A DNA stretch of 64,000 nucleotides from Sphingobacteriales bacterium (GCA_014763615.1 JACXVB010000008.1:38651-102650), one strand, 5' to 3'; shown: positions 54,447 to 63,987, counted from the stretch's first letter. Made by a program: numbers and translations. The notes: generated by a model from the letters alone, not told the origin.

Positions 54447-55671
54447 AAAGAATGGTAATATCATCCGTAGCTTCTCTGTGATCTCTTAAGCCTTCAATTT
54501 TAGAAATTAACTTTTGATGAATTTCATGAAGAGACTGGTTTTTATGGAGGGCTAAAAAGTTGATTAAATTTTCTTCAGACAATGATTTTTCTTCCTCACC
54601 ATCAAACTCGATGATTCCATCCGTATAATTGAAAACGATGGCATTTTCTTCCACTTTAACATTTCCCTCATTCACAAAAGGAAGTTCATCAAAAACACCA
54701 ATCATGGTGGTGCCTAATTTTAAAGGAGTTACTTCATTATTTTGAATAAGTAAAGAAGCATTATGACCTGCGTTAATATAATTGACGTTTCGGTCTTCGC
54801 GATTGTAAATCCCTAGAAAAAGCGTGATAAATCTTTCGCCTTTGGTATTGTTAAAAACCACTTGATTTAACCGCTTGATTAAGTCTTTTAAGCTAATATC
54901 TAATGAAACCAAGGCTCTTAAACTCGCTTGAAAATTTGCCATGATTAGAGCTGCAGAAATTCCTTTTCCAGAAACATCTGCTACACACCAAAGGAATTTA
55001 TTTTCGTTCAGTTCAATAAAATCAAAAAAATCACCCCCAATGTTTTGATGAGGCAGATAAACAGCATCAACTTCTAATGTTGGGTTTTTAGGAAATTTTT
55101 GCGGAATCAGCATATTTTGAACTTGACTAGCTAGCTCTACTTCTCTTTGTAATCGTTCACGATGCAGACGTTCTTTAAACAGTTTTTTATTTTCGAAAGC
55201 AACAATGATAACGTTAATTAAGGTTTGAATATAATCCACCTTATTATCAATCAATTTTTCGCCATTCTCAAAATCTCCAATTAAGGCATAAGCTAGGGGT
55301 TCATTTTTATGATATACCGGAATAAAAAAATCGTATTGATTTAATAATGGATCGGGATGTTCTGAAATAGGAATCGGAATTTTTAATTCAATGAGTTCTC
55401 GGGTAATATGCTGTATATCATCAAATGATTCTAACTCTCCGCCATAGTTTGATACACAGTAAAACTCCTTAATGTTCTCAAGCATTAATCTGAATTTATT
55501 GATTTTCAGATTATTTTTCATAATCATTTCCAGCATCTCCACAAGCGTTTCGCTAGGAACATTACTGTTAATTGCTCGGGTTACCTCCAATAAGGCATTA
55601 AGTTCTGCCTGTCTTTTCAGTAAAAGCTCAATTAAATCTATTTGGTCATCATTTTCTGATGCATTATGCAT
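54430..55671 (-). CDS. SpoIIE/RsbU-type PP2C serine phosphatase with GAF-like domain
   Basis: 413 residues. An N-terminal coiled coil and GAF-like domain (up to about residue 170) are followed by a PP2C core: NIGGDFFDF, VADVSGKGISAALIMA, YTDGIIEF, DDITILSM. Such phosphatases act on anti-sigma-factor antagonists in partner switching; no anti-sigma or STAS gene is next to it. It is monocistronic and lies between the polysaccharide genes and a permease. Confidence 0.92.
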   Translation of the reverse strand: MHNASENDDQIDLIELLLKRQAELNALLEVTRAINSNVPSETLVEMLEMIMKNNLKINKFRLMLENIKEFYCVSNYGGELESFDDIQHITRELIELKIPIPISEHPDPLLNQYDFFIPVYHKNEPLAYALIGDFENGEKLIDNKVDYIQTLINVIIVAFENKKLFKERLHRERLQREVELASQVQNMLIPQKFPKNPTLEVDAVYLPHQNIGGDFFDFIELNENKFLWCVADVSGKGISAALIMANFQASLRALVSLDISLKDLIKRLNQVVFNNTKGERFITLFLGIYNREDRNVNYINAGHNASLLIQNNEVTPLKLGTTMIGVFDELPFVNEGNVKVEENAIVFNYTDGIIEFDGEEEKSLSEENLINFLALHKNQSLHEIHQKLISKIEGLRDHREATDDITILSMRFL

Positions 55672-55730
55672 AGCATGTTCAGTGGTGTTTTGACAAGTAC
55701 CAAAGTACTTATTCCAATTTTAAACCGCAA

Positions 55731-56840
55731 CTAAACATTAGTATTTTGAGACTTTACATCAAAAATATCCCTTAAACAAACGGTAACTAAATTGAAAGCA
55801 TATACCATCAACATAATCATCAGCCCGGGGATAATAGCTAAATAAGCTGCATCAATGATGATATAACCATAATGTTCTTTGATCATCCCTCCCCAGGTTG
55901 GCATTGGAGGTTGAGCACCAAAACCTAGAAAACTTAATCCGGCTTCAAGAAGTATGGCAGAGGCAAAATTTGATGCAGCAACCACCAAAATTGGACCTAA
56001 AATATTAGGTAATATATGTTTATAAATAATTCTTGAATTACTAAACCCTAAAGATTTTGCAGCCTCAATAAAAGGAGCATTTTTAAGTGAAATTACTTGC
56101 CCACGTACTAAACGAGCAACCTCTACCCACATCGATAAACCTACCGCAATAAACACTTGCCAGAATCCTTTGCCCAAAGCAAAGGAGATAGCGATTACTA
56201 AGAGTAATGCCGGTAAAGACCACAAAACATTCATCAACCAACTGATAGCAGCATCCACTTTGCCACTATAAAAACCTGCAATCGCTCCTAAGCTAGTTCC
56301 TAAAAATAAGCTGATGAGAACGGCCATAAAGCCAACCGTTAATGAAACTCTGGAACCAATAATAATTCTGCTCAATAAATCTCGACCATAAATATCTGTA
56401 CCAAACCAAAAAGTTTTTTGTACAATGTTGTTTTCCTTGATTTCTTGAACAGAAAGATGGTTAAACTTTTTTAAATCTACTTGATGTTGTTCTCCTTTTT
56501 GACCTTCGCCAAGATATTCGTGAAAAACAATTTGATGAGCTGTAAAATGATAATCTGCTAAAGGAATTTCTTCAAATTGTGGAGCCTGACCGAAAAGCAT
56601 TTTGCTGATGATATTGACCTTCTCTGGAGTTGGATTTTTAGGAATTTTTAGGATGGTAAAAGTGCTTCCCGGCTTTTCAATGTTGAGTTGTAAATTCATT
56701 TGGTTAGCCATTGGGCTATCATCCGGTGTGATAAGATACCCCAATACTGCTAGTAAAGAGATGAAAACAATAATAGTTAATCCTGCTAAAGCAAGCTTAT
56801 TCTGCTTAAATTTTTTCCATAAACTTTTATCTGTTTGCAC
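55731..56840 (-). CDS. ABC transporter permease of the OppC/DppC type
   Basis: 369 residues. First membrane segment LALAGLTIIVFISLLAVLGY, then a soluble segment of about 110 residues before the permease core, which has TDIYGRDLLSRIIIGSR and the EAA loop EAAKSLGFSNSRIIYKH. The partners (OppA, OppB, OppD, OppF) are not in the window. It probably moves oligopeptides or similar compounds. Confidence 0.93.
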   Translation of the reverse strand: MQTDKSLWKKFKQNKLALAGLTIIVFISLLAVLGYLITPDDSPMANQMNLQLNIEKPGSTFTILKIPKNPTPEKVNIISKMLFGQAPQFEEIPLADYHFTAHQIVFHEYLGEGQKGEQHQVDLKKFNHLSVQEIKENNIVQKTFWFGTDIYGRDLLSRIIIGSRVSLTVGFMAVLISLFLGTSLGAIAGFYSGKVDAAISWLMNVLWSLPALLLVIAISFALGKGFWQVFIAVGLSMWVEVARLVRGQVISLKNAPFIEAAKSLGFSNSRIIYKHILPNILGPILVVAASNFASAILLEAGLSFLGFGAQPPMPTWGGMIKEHYGYIIIDAAYLAIIPGLMIMLMVYAFNLVTVCLRDIFDVKSQNTNV

Positions 56841-56848
56841 TTCTGTTA

Positions 56849-58000
56849 TTATTTAACCATTCTACCTTTCCAAAGGTACTTTCCAGAATTTCCTAAAAGA
56901 CCAATGTAAACGAAATAAAGTACATGTAAAAATGTTAAAAAGCTAAGATTTACTAAAAGGGATTTCCTCTTGGCAAAACTAGTTAAAGGTGTTAAATAGA
57001 AAATTTCTACAACAAATTTTATAACAAACTGAATACATAGCAATTTTAAGAAATAAGGAAAAAACAAACCTAATATCAGGTTTAAAATCAAAGAAACGTT
57101 AAATAACCAAATGGTCAATGTAATTAACAAAATACGCTTGTCTTTGTATTTTACACTCTTACTTGCCCAGCGTTTGCGCTGTTGCATAAACTCCTCTAAA
57201 TTTGCTTTGGCGTGTGTATAAACAATAGCTTCAGTAGATTTGCAAAAACCGATAGTCCCGGGATAAGCTTGAGCTACTTTATGTAAAAAAAGTTCGTCAT
57301 CCCCAGAAGCCAAATCATCAATACCTTTAAAGCCATTAAGTTTAAAAAACACTTCCTTTCTATATGCTAAGTTAGCTCCGTTACAGGTAGAGGGCATTTT
57401 ATTACCTATTCCGGCTGCACCTAAACCTATGAGGTAAAGAAATTCTAAAGTTTGTAAACGCTCAAAAAGACTTTTTTCCTCATAATATACAACCGGTGCA
57501 CTAATTAAATTAAATTGATTTTTTTCATAATAACTTACTAAGGTTATTAACCAATTTGGATGCATTCTGCAATCTGCATCAGTTGTAATGATTAATTCCC
57601 CTGTTGCGATATTGATTGCCTCAGCAATCGCTTTTTTCTTGTAAGAATTTAAAGGCTCGCTTTCATTCAGTTTAATGAGTTTAACGCCTTGTTTTTCGTA
57701 ACTTTTGATAATATCAGAAGTTTTATCAGTAGAATGATCATCAACCACGATGAGTTCAAAAAGGGATTTTGGAAAATCTTGAGCCAAAATATCTTCAATA
57801 GTCAAATGAATTTTATCTTCCTCATTACGGGCTGCAATGATGATAGATACCTTGGTTTTTGGTTCCTGATGGTGAGTTAGAAAATAAGGGATTTTCATCC
57901 ATCCTTTTCTTAAAAAAAGTACTAAAAAGGCATACCAAAAAGTAAGCAATAAAGAAAGAATACTAACGATGTTGATCAAAGAAGTTGAGTTTAAAAACAA
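56849..58000 (-). CDS. Glycosyltransferase family 2 protein
   Basis: 383 residues. Membrane segment at the start, GT-A core KVSIIIAARNEEDKI, DDHSTDKTS, TTDADCRMHPNW, and the QxxRW motif in QQRKRWASKS, followed by three hydrophobic segments at the end. It overlaps the next upstream gene by 38 bases; a later start would reduce that. It may act on lipid or surface glycans. Confidence 0.92.
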   Translation of the reverse strand: MFLNSTSLINIVSILSLLLTFWYAFLVLFLRKGWMKIPYFLTHHQEPKTKVSIIIAARNEEDKIHLTIEDILAQDFPKSLFELIVVDDHSTDKTSDIIKSYEKQGVKLIKLNESEPLNSYKKKAIAEAINIATGELIITTDADCRMHPNWLITLVSYYEKNQFNLISAPVVYYEEKSLFERLQTLEFLYLIGLGAAGIGNKMPSTCNGANLAYRKEVFFKLNGFKGIDDLASGDDELFLHKVAQAYPGTIGFCKSTEAIVYTHAKANLEEFMQQRKRWASKSVKYKDKRILLITLTIWLFNVSLILNLILGLFFPYFLKLLCIQFVIKFVVEIFYLTPLTSFAKRKSLLVNLSFLTFLHVLYFVYIGLLGNSGKYLWKGRMVK

Positions 58001-58934
58001 AAAATGAACCTAGAATTGCCGGAATAATTAGGTTTATCAACCAAATTAAAGCTGCTGATGTGATGATTGCAATTTCTTGATGAGTGATAAAACTAAATAA
58101 GTAAGTAGCCGTGATACTTCTTATCCCAACATCAAAAATATCTAAAGTAGGAATGGCAGATTGAATAAAGAAAAGGATAAAAACCATCAGTGCGGATTCA
58201 AAAAATGGGATTTCTGGAACTAGTAAATGAATAATTAATAAATACTGGGTGGTAAAAACCATAAATCTACTCACACTTAAACTTAATATTTTACTCAACT
58301 CCCTTTTATTATATCGGTTTAATACTTCAAAAAACCTTTTAAAACGTTTCAAAAATTTAATACTACTAAGCAGCTTATCTAACCATTTGATATTGAAATA
58401 AAATAAAATGAAGAAAAAACAAAATACAATCACTAAAAACGAAATACCTACAAATAAAATATCATTCACTTTTAAAAAGTAATGGATGAACCAAAGTAAA
58501 GCCAAAGAACCAAAAACATTGGTGATTAACATTTGAGAGACACTTCCAACGCTCATGGCAACAATTCCTTGAATTCTTTTTCTTGGAGATAGAAAGAAAA
58601 TCCTTCCGCCATATTCCCCAATCCGATTCGGTGTAAAAATAGCCCAAGTAAGCCCACAAAAGACGGATTCTACAGCTTTATAAAAACTGATTTTCTCGAC
58701 TTTACTCATCAAAAAATGCCACTTTAAACTCTCTAAAAACCAATTAATAAACATCAGTAAAAAAATAGTACTTATTACTAAGTAAACTTTCCATCTTTCT
58801 AAATGATTTATAATCTCACTGAAATTTTTAATATTCTGATTATCAGATAGTTTTCTAAAAATAAATATCCCCGCCAAAGTAACAACAGAGAGTTTTATGA
58901 TATAGCTGAGTATTTTTTTTTGAGACCTTATCAA
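57963..58934 (-). CDS. UPF0104/lysylphosphatidylglycerol synthase TM-region family protein
   Basis: 323 residues with about eight hydrophobic segments (VYLVISTIFLLMFINWFLE, IFFVGISFLVIVFCFFFIL-like stretch, IIPAILGSFFVFKL) and the GLTWAIFTPNRIGEYGGRI segment typical of the family. These are flippase-like membrane proteins. It begins an operon with the GT2 gene that overlaps it. Confidence 0.85.
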   Translation of the reverse strand: MIRSQKKILSYIIKLSVVTLAGIFIFRKLSDNQNIKNFSEIINHLERWKVYLVISTIFLLMFINWFLESLKWHFLMSKVEKISFYKAVESVFCGLTWAIFTPNRIGEYGGRIFFLSPRKRIQGIVAMSVGSVSQMLITNVFGSLALLWFIHYFLKVNDILFVGISFLVIVFCFFFILFYFNIKWLDKLLSSIKFLKRFKRFFEVLNRYNKRELSKILSLSVSRFMVFTTQYLLIIHLLVPEIPFFESALMVFILFFIQSAIPTLDIFDVGIRSITATYLFSFITHQEIAIITSAALIWLINLIIPAILGSFFVFKLNFFDQHR

Positions 58935-58945
58935 ACCAAATTGAT

Positions 58946-58978
58946 TTTGTGCAATGTTAAGAATTTAGCTTAATATTG
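58946..58978 (+). promoter_or_regulatory. Candidate promoter of ruvC
   Basis: TTTG 58946-58949, 21 bases, TAATATTG 58971-58978 (one mismatch to TAnnTTTG). The start point would fall at or very near the ATG at 58984. Confidence 0.4.
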
Positions 58979-58983
58979 TTTTC

Positions 58984-59550
58984 ATGTTAAGAGAAAAATC
59001 CAAAGAGCGCATCATTTTAGGCATAGATCCTGGAACCGCTGTGATGGGTTACGGTTTAATAAAAGAAACGGGAAATAAGATTGAATTGATTAGTCTAGGT
59101 GTGGTGAAAATGACTCATTTAGAGGATCATTTTTTAAAACTTCAACGCATTTTTGAAAGAACAAGCAAATTAATTGAACAGTACCAACCTGATTGCTTGG
59201 CATTAGAAGCACCATTTTATGGAAAAAACATACAGGTGATGCTTAAATTGGGTAGAGCTCAGGGAGTGGCCATGGCGGCTGGATTAGCTAAAGGTTTACC
59301 TATTTTTGAATACTCGCCAAAAAAAGTAAAACAATCTATCACCGGAAATGGAAATGCCACAAAAGAGCAGGTTGCAGCCATGCTGAAGCAATTATTAAAC
59401 TTTGCAGAAACTCCAGAATTTTTAGATGCAACGGATGGTTTAGGCGTAGCTGTTTGCCACTCTTTCCAAAAAATAAGCAGTTCGAGTAGTGGAAAAAGCT
59501 ATAGCGGATGGGAATCTTTTGTTAAAGACAATCAAAAGAGGCTGAAGTAA
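58984..59550 (+). CDS. ruvC: Crossover junction endodeoxyribonuclease RuvC
   Basis: 188 residues. Cuts Holliday junctions. Catalytic acids in GIDPGTAVMGYGL, EAPFYGKNIQ and DATDGLGVAVCH. A Ser-rich linker and short tail at the end (SSSSGKSYSGWESF). The next gene is convergent and starts its stop codon one base later. Confidence 0.97.
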   Translation: MLREKSKERIILGIDPGTAVMGYGLIKETGNKIELISLGVVKMTHLEDHFLKLQRIFERTSKLIEQYQPDCLALEAPFYGKNIQVMLKLGRAQGVAMAAGLAKGLPIFEYSPKKVKQSITGNGNATKEQVAAMLKQLLNFAETPEFLDATDGLGVAVCHSFQKISSSSSGKSYSGWESFVKDNQKRLK

Positions 59551-59775
59551 TTATTCTTCGATAGAATCTCTTTCGTTGGCTTTGCAAGTATAAATTCCGA
59601 ATGGTAAATACAGTGGGCAAAATCTTATTAAACTTGTCATCAGCAATAGAATTGCAACAAAAATCATTAAGATTCCGAAATTACCGCTAATTGTACCACT
59701 ATAATATAGATAACCAATAATAATCGCAGCAATCACTCTGATCACCCGATCTAAAGTTCCCATATTTTTATTCAT
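59551..59775 (-). CDS. DUF2892 (YgaP-like) membrane protein
   Basis: 74 residues from ATG 59775 (MNKNMGTLDRVIRVIAAIII); the frame begins 12 codons earlier. Two membrane helices (VIRVIAAIIIGYLYYSG; GILMIFVAILLLMTSLI) and a conserved CPLYLPFGIYTC end. Such proteins resemble the membrane part of the rhodanese YgaP; function unknown. Confidence 0.88.
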   Translation of the reverse strand: MNKNMGTLDRVIRVIAAIIIGYLYYSGTISGNFGILMIFVAILLLMTSLIRFCPLYLPFGIYTCKANERDSIEE

Positions 59776-59891
59776 GTTGGTGTGTTTTAGATTTACCCCT
59801 AAAATTACCACAATAAATATTGTAAAAGAATGATTTTTATTACTTTTTTATTTGATTATCAACAAGATAATCGCTTTACTGCACTAAGGTT

Positions 59892-60290
59892 TTAGTCTTT
59901 AAACGCATTCAGAATTTTTAACGCCGTTTCACTTAATTCTTGTTCTGTTAGCTTTAGCTTGGGTTTGCTAAAATCTAAATCAGAGACTTCATCCATCGGG
60001 ATGAGATGGATGTGTGCATGAGGAACTTCTAAACCAATTACAGCAACGCCAACTTTTTTACAAGGAATAGCTTTTTTTAAGGCTTTTGCTACAATTTTGG
60101 CAAAAATCATCAAACCAGCATAAAGCTCATCCTCAACATCAAAAAGATAGTCTATTTCTTTTTTAGGGATGACCAAAACATGTCCTCTTTTTAATGGATT
60201 GATATCTAAAAAAGCTAAAAATTCTGAGGTTTCTGCAACTTTATGAGCCGGAATTTCGCCTGAAATGATTTTACTAAATATGGTTGACAT
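59892..60290 (-). CDS. HIT-family nucleotide hydrolase/transferase
   Basis: 132 residues. The histidine triad is PHAHIHLIPM near residue 100; the N-terminal FSKIISGEIPAHKV is typical of the Hint branch. Substrate: probably AMP-lysine or other aminoacyl-adenylates. It lies just after greA on the same strand, separated by 86 bases of repeat-like DNA. Confidence 0.93.
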   Translation of the reverse strand: MSTIFSKIISGEIPAHKVAETSEFLAFLDINPLKRGHVLVIPKKEIDYLFDVEDELYAGLMIFAKIVAKALKKAIPCKKVGVAVIGLEVPHAHIHLIPMDEVSDLDFSKPKLKLTEQELSETALKILNAFKD

Positions 60291-60299
60291 GGTCTTGCT

Positions 60300-60340
60300 T
60301 TGTTAGTTTATTAGATTATTAGTTGGTTAGTTATGTTTAG
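60300..60340. repeat. GTTAGTTTATTAG / GTTGGTTAG low-complexity repeat between greA and the HIT gene
   Basis: TTGTTAGTTTATTAGATTAT followed by TAGTTGGTTAGTT. Its 13-base segment at 60318-60330 is the exact reverse complement of one inside metH at 22217-22229. Confidence 0.55.
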
Positions 60341-60376
60341 CTGTAAAGTTCTCTCTACAAACCCACAACCAACAAA

Positions 60377-60850
60377 CTACCTGCTGATCTCGAGAATCTC
60401 AAATTCCATCTTACCTGCTGGTACTGCAATTTCGGTTTTATCGCCTACGGATTTTCCTAATAAACCTTTTGCAATTGGTGATTTCACAGAAATTTTTCCA
60501 GATTTTAAATCGGCTTCATTTTCTGAAACCAATTGATAAGTCATGGTTGCACCGTTTTTAACATTCTTAATTTTTACTATTGATAAGGCTAAAACCTTGG
60601 TTAAATCTAATTTAGACTCATCAATTAAACGGGCATGAGCCAAGGTGTTTTCTAACTGCGCAATTTTGGTTTCATGTAAACCTTGTGCTTCTTTAGCCGC
60701 ATCATATTCGGCATTTTCTGATAAATCTCCTTTATCTCTTGCCTCTGCAATTGCAGCAGAGATTTTTTTTCTTCCCTCTGTTTTAAGGTAATGTAATTCT
60801 TCTTTAAGTTTTTCTAAACCTTCTTTTGTAAAATAGGCTACCTCTGTCAT
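60377..60850 (-). CDS. greA: Transcription elongation factor GreA
   Basis: 157 residues, normal length. N-terminal coiled coil with the tip motif GDLSENAEYDAAKE near residue 45, then the C-terminal globular domain (EADLKSGKISVKSPIAKGLL). Restarts stalled RNA polymerase by cutting the transcript. Followed by the HIT gene on the same strand. Confidence 0.97.
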   Translation of the reverse strand: MTEVAYFTKEGLEKLKEELHYLKTEGRKKISAAIAEARDKGDLSENAEYDAAKEAQGLHETKIAQLENTLAHARLIDESKLDLTKVLALSIVKIKNVKNGATMTYQLVSENEADLKSGKISVKSPIAKGLLGKSVGDKTEIAVPAGKMEFEILEISR

Positions 60851-60877
60851 CTTCTTCCTTATTAATTTGATTAAGAC

Positions 60878-60952
60878 TAAAAAAGCTCGGACAATGCCAA
60901 GCTCTAAAAAACAAACAAGACTACGTTTGCATGGGCATACATAGTCTTGTTT
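60878..60952 (-). terminator. Two stacked terminators after the hydroxyacid dehydrogenase gene
   Basis: Read on the minus strand: first an 11-bp perfect stem (60952-60942 with 60923-60913, AAACAAGACTA/TAGTCTTGTTT) with an inner stem, then TTTTTTAGAG; second AGCTTGG (60903-60897) / CCGAGCT (60890-60884), then TTTTTT. Both face the gene ending at 60982 and lie upstream of greA. Confidence 0.75.
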
Positions 60953-60981
60953 TCTCTCCTACGAAGATATAAAATTTGAAA

Positions 60982-61914
60982 TTAAAATTCCAAATTTTTC
61001 AATTTATTGGCTAATACTTCTGATATTTTTCGGTAAGAATCGAAAGTCCATCCGCCTACATGTGGAGTTAATAAAACCCTAGCTTCCGCGATTAAATCTT
61101 GATAAAAATCAGCATCGGCTAAAGCCGGAAATTTCTCTTTTTCTAACACATCTAAACCTGCTCCCAATATTCTATTTTCTTTAATTCCTTTTAAAATGGC
61201 CTTCGTGTTTACAATCTCGCCTCTGGAAGCATTTAAAAAGAAAATAGGTCGGCGGAAATAGCTCAAATATTCTTCATTAACCATTTGCTTGGTTTCTTTT
61301 GTGAGGGGAATATGTAAACTTAAAACATCAGCATATTTCACAATTTCTTCCATACTGGCCTCGGTTGCAAAGTCATCCGTGAAACGAGTTTTATACTTGT
61401 CATAAGCTAAAACCTTCACCTCAAAACCTTTTAATTTTTTGGCAAAAGCACTCCCATTATTCCCGTAACCAATGATACCAACCGTTTTACCTTTTAATTC
61501 GTAACCTCTGTTCCCTTCACGTTCCCAAATGCCATTTCTAATTTCTGTATCTGCTTTTCTCAAATTATTCATCAGCGAAAGCAACATTCCTACGCAATGT
61601 TCTCCTACTGCATCGGCATTTCCTTCTGGAGCGTTGATGAGCTGGATATTTTTTTTATCGGCGTAAGCCACATCAATATTATCCATACCCGCACCTGCTC
61701 TGGCAACAAATTTTAAGTTTGGAGCAGCATCTATTACTTCTTTATCTACCCTAAACTTGGTTCTGATGGCTAAGCCCACATAATTTGGAAGAATTTCTAA
61801 AACTTCCTCTTTCTTGATAAGTGGAAAATCATCCACCTCAAAACCCATTACCTCTGTTGCAATTTTAAATGCTGGATGTAAATCATCCACAATTAATATT
61901 TTTCCTTTGCTCAT
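60982..61914 (-). CDS. D-2-hydroxyacid dehydrogenase (phosphoglycerate dehydrogenase-like)
   Basis: 310 residues. NAD-binding VGIIGYGNNGSAFAKKL near residue 145, the substrate-binding Arg in AIRTKFRVD, catalytic Glu in the later region and His in TPHVGGWT. Lacks the C-terminal ACT domain of long SerA forms. Possible 3-phosphoglycerate or other 2-hydroxyacid dehydrogenase. Its start overlaps the rsmA stop by 4 bases. Confidence 0.92.
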   Translation of the reverse strand: MSKGKILIVDDLHPAFKIATEVMGFEVDDFPLIKKEEVLEILPNYVGLAIRTKFRVDKEVIDAAPNLKFVARAGAGMDNIDVAYADKKNIQLINAPEGNADAVGEHCVGMLLSLMNNLRKADTEIRNGIWEREGNRGYELKGKTVGIIGYGNNGSAFAKKLKGFEVKVLAYDKYKTRFTDDFATEASMEEIVKYADVLSLHIPLTKETKQMVNEEYLSYFRRPIFFLNASRGEIVNTKAILKGIKENRILGAGLDVLEKEKFPALADADFYQDLIAEARVLLTPHVGGWTFDSYRKISEVLANKLKNLEF

Positions 61915-62693
61915 GTTAAATTTTTACTGATTAATTGCGTTAAGGCTACAAAATCTTTTACACTCAAACGCTCGGCTCTTAATGTCCAAACATTTTCGTC
62001 ACCTTGCTTATCTTTTGGGATGATACCTGATAAAGCGTTGCTCAAGGTTTTTCTTCGCTGATTAAAACCCGCTTTTACCACCTGCCAAAATAATTTCTCA
62101 TCGCAATCTAAAGTAGCAACATCATTTCTTGTTAATCTAATTACTGCAGATAACACTTTTGGAGGTGGATTAAACACTCCTGCTTTTACCGTAAAAAGAT
62201 ATTGACAATGAAAATAAGCTTGCAAAAAAACGCTCAAAATTCCATATTCTTTACTTCCGGCTTTAGCGGTACAACGCTCTGCCACTTCTTTCTGGAACAT
62301 CCCTACCACCTCAGGAACTTGATCTCTATTGTCTAAAATCTTGAATAAAATTTGAGAGCTAATGTTATAAGGAAAGTTTCCGATGATGGCAAAAGCAGAT
62401 GGAAAAACAGATTTAAAATCTAACTGAAGAAAATCTGCATTTATTAGCCGATGATTTAACTGAGGATATTTCTTTTGCAAAAACTCGAACGATTCGGTAT
62501 CAATATCAATTAAAAAGGTTTCAAATTCATTTTTCTGAAGTAAAAAATCAGATAAAATACCCATTCCCGGACCAACCTCTAAAACTTGCTGATACTTTTC
62601 ATGGTGTATCAAGCTGTTCACAATCTTTTCAGCAATGTTTTTATCGGTTAAAAAATGTTGTCCTAAATGTTTCTTCGCTTTTACTTCGCTCAT
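61911..62693 (-). CDS. rsmA: 16S rRNA (adenine1518/1519-N6)-dimethyltransferase
   Basis: 260 residues. SAM-binding VLEVGPGMGILSDFLL, catalytic motif NFPYNISSQILFKIL, and the C-terminal helical domain. Methylates two adenines near the 3' end of 16S rRNA. Divergent from pdxA, with a 104-base region between. Confidence 0.97.
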   Translation of the reverse strand: MSEVKAKKHLGQHFLTDKNIAEKIVNSLIHHEKYQQVLEVGPGMGILSDFLLQKNEFETFLIDIDTESFEFLQKKYPQLNHRLINADFLQLDFKSVFPSAFAIIGNFPYNISSQILFKILDNRDQVPEVVGMFQKEVAERCTAKAGSKEYGILSVFLQAYFHCQYLFTVKAGVFNPPPKVLSAVIRLTRNDVATLDCDEKLFWQVVKAGFNQRRKTLSNALSGIIPKDKQGDENVWTLRAERLSVKDFVALTQLISKNLT

Positions 62694-62797
62694 TTCTCTG
62701 TAAAGATGAGCTACAAATTACGGAATTTGTAATCTTTAAAATTAACATTCGTTGCAAAATCTTTATTTTGCAGAAAATTTAGATAATCTTTTTTTGT

Positions 62798-63853
62798 ATG
62801 AGCGATTTGTTAAAAGTTGGAATTTCCATAGGCGATGTAAACGGAATTGGTTTAGAAGTGATTATGAAAACTTTGTCTGAGGCTGAAGTTTACCAATACT
62901 GTACCCCAATAGTTTACGGACACACGAAGGTGGCCTCGTTTCATCGTAAAATTGCAGGCATACAAGAATTCATTTTTCAAGTCATTCAACAAGCTGATCA
63001 AGCTCATCATGGCAAACCAAACATGATTAATTGTTGGGATGAGGATGTAAAAATCGATATTGGCACCTCTAATGAAACTGGTGGAAAATATGCTTTTTTA
63101 TCGTTAAAAAGAGCCACAGAAGATTTAGTTTCCGGCAAAATTGATGCTCTGGTAACAGCGCCTATCAATAAACACAACATACAAAACGAGGTTTTCAAAT
63201 ACGCTGGTCATACGGAGTATGTGCAAGCCATGTCTGGAGCCCAAGATTCTTTGATGTTATTGATGAGCGATGAACTAAAAGTTGGTGTAGTTACTGGTCA
63301 TATCCCAATAAAAGAAGTGGCTCAGAACATCACCCATGATGCTATTTTATCAAAAATCAGGATGATGCATAGCTCTTTAAAAAACGATTTTTGGATAGAG
63401 AAACCTAAAATTGCAGTTTTAGGGTTAAATCCTCATGCTGGAGATAGTGGTTTATTAGGAGCAGAAGAAATTGAACATATTATCCCAGCTTTAGAAACCG
63501 CCAAGAAAGAGGGAATTTTCGCTTACGGACCTTATCCTGCCGATGGTTTCTTCGGAAATCAAGGATATGCTAAGTTTGATGCCGTGTTAGCAATGTATCA
63601 TGATCAAGGATTGATTCCTTTCAAATCTATTTCATTTCAGCATGGTGTAAACTTCACTGCTGGGCTGCCAGTAGTAAGAACTTCACCCGACCATGGAACC
63701 GGTTATGATATTGCAGGTAAAAATATGGCCTCGCCAACTTCTTTCAGAGATGCACTTTATGAGGCAACTCATATCGTTAAAAACCGTAGAGAGCAGCAAG
63801 AATTGGTAGCCCATACCTTGCCTTTCTCTAAAATGAGTAGAGATAGAGATTAA
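62798..63853 (+). CDS. pdxA: 4-hydroxythreonine-4-phosphate dehydrogenase
   Basis: 351 residues. Pyridoxal phosphate synthesis (DXP-dependent route). Metal ligands: GHTEYVQ, MYHDQGLIPFK and the PDHGTGYDIAG segment. Start GISIGDVNGIGLEVI is typical. Neighbouring pdxJ is not in the window. It may continue into the gene that starts at 63988. Confidence 0.97.
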   Translation: MSDLLKVGISIGDVNGIGLEVIMKTLSEAEVYQYCTPIVYGHTKVASFHRKIAGIQEFIFQVIQQADQAHHGKPNMINCWDEDVKIDIGTSNETGGKYAFLSLKRATEDLVSGKIDALVTAPINKHNIQNEVFKYAGHTEYVQAMSGAQDSLMLLMSDELKVGVVTGHIPIKEVAQNITHDAILSKIRMMHSSLKNDFWIEKPKIAVLGLNPHAGDSGLLGAEEIEHIIPALETAKKEGIFAYGPYPADGFFGNQGYAKFDAVLAMYHDQGLIPFKSISFQHGVNFTAGLPVVRTSPDHGTGYDIAGKNMASPTSFRDALYEATHIVKNRREQQELVAHTLPFSKMSRDRD

Positions 63854-63987
63854 TAAACGTTCTGTAAAACAAAGATTAAAAACATCCTGTTGGAGATTCT
63901 TCCGTAAGTTCAAGTAATAAATGCAACTCAATAAAAAACGAAGAGGAGAAATAAACTCCCCTAAGTTTTATGCAAATTGAGACTGCA

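Noticed and set aside
59990..60015. ATCCATCGGGATGAGATGGAT as a repeat palindrome
   Set aside because: It encodes the conserved HLIPMDEV of the HIT protein; the symmetry is chance.
63683..63931. Minus-strand ORF overlapping the end of pdxA
   Set aside because: Overlaps conserved pdxA residues on the other strand; no protein-like features.
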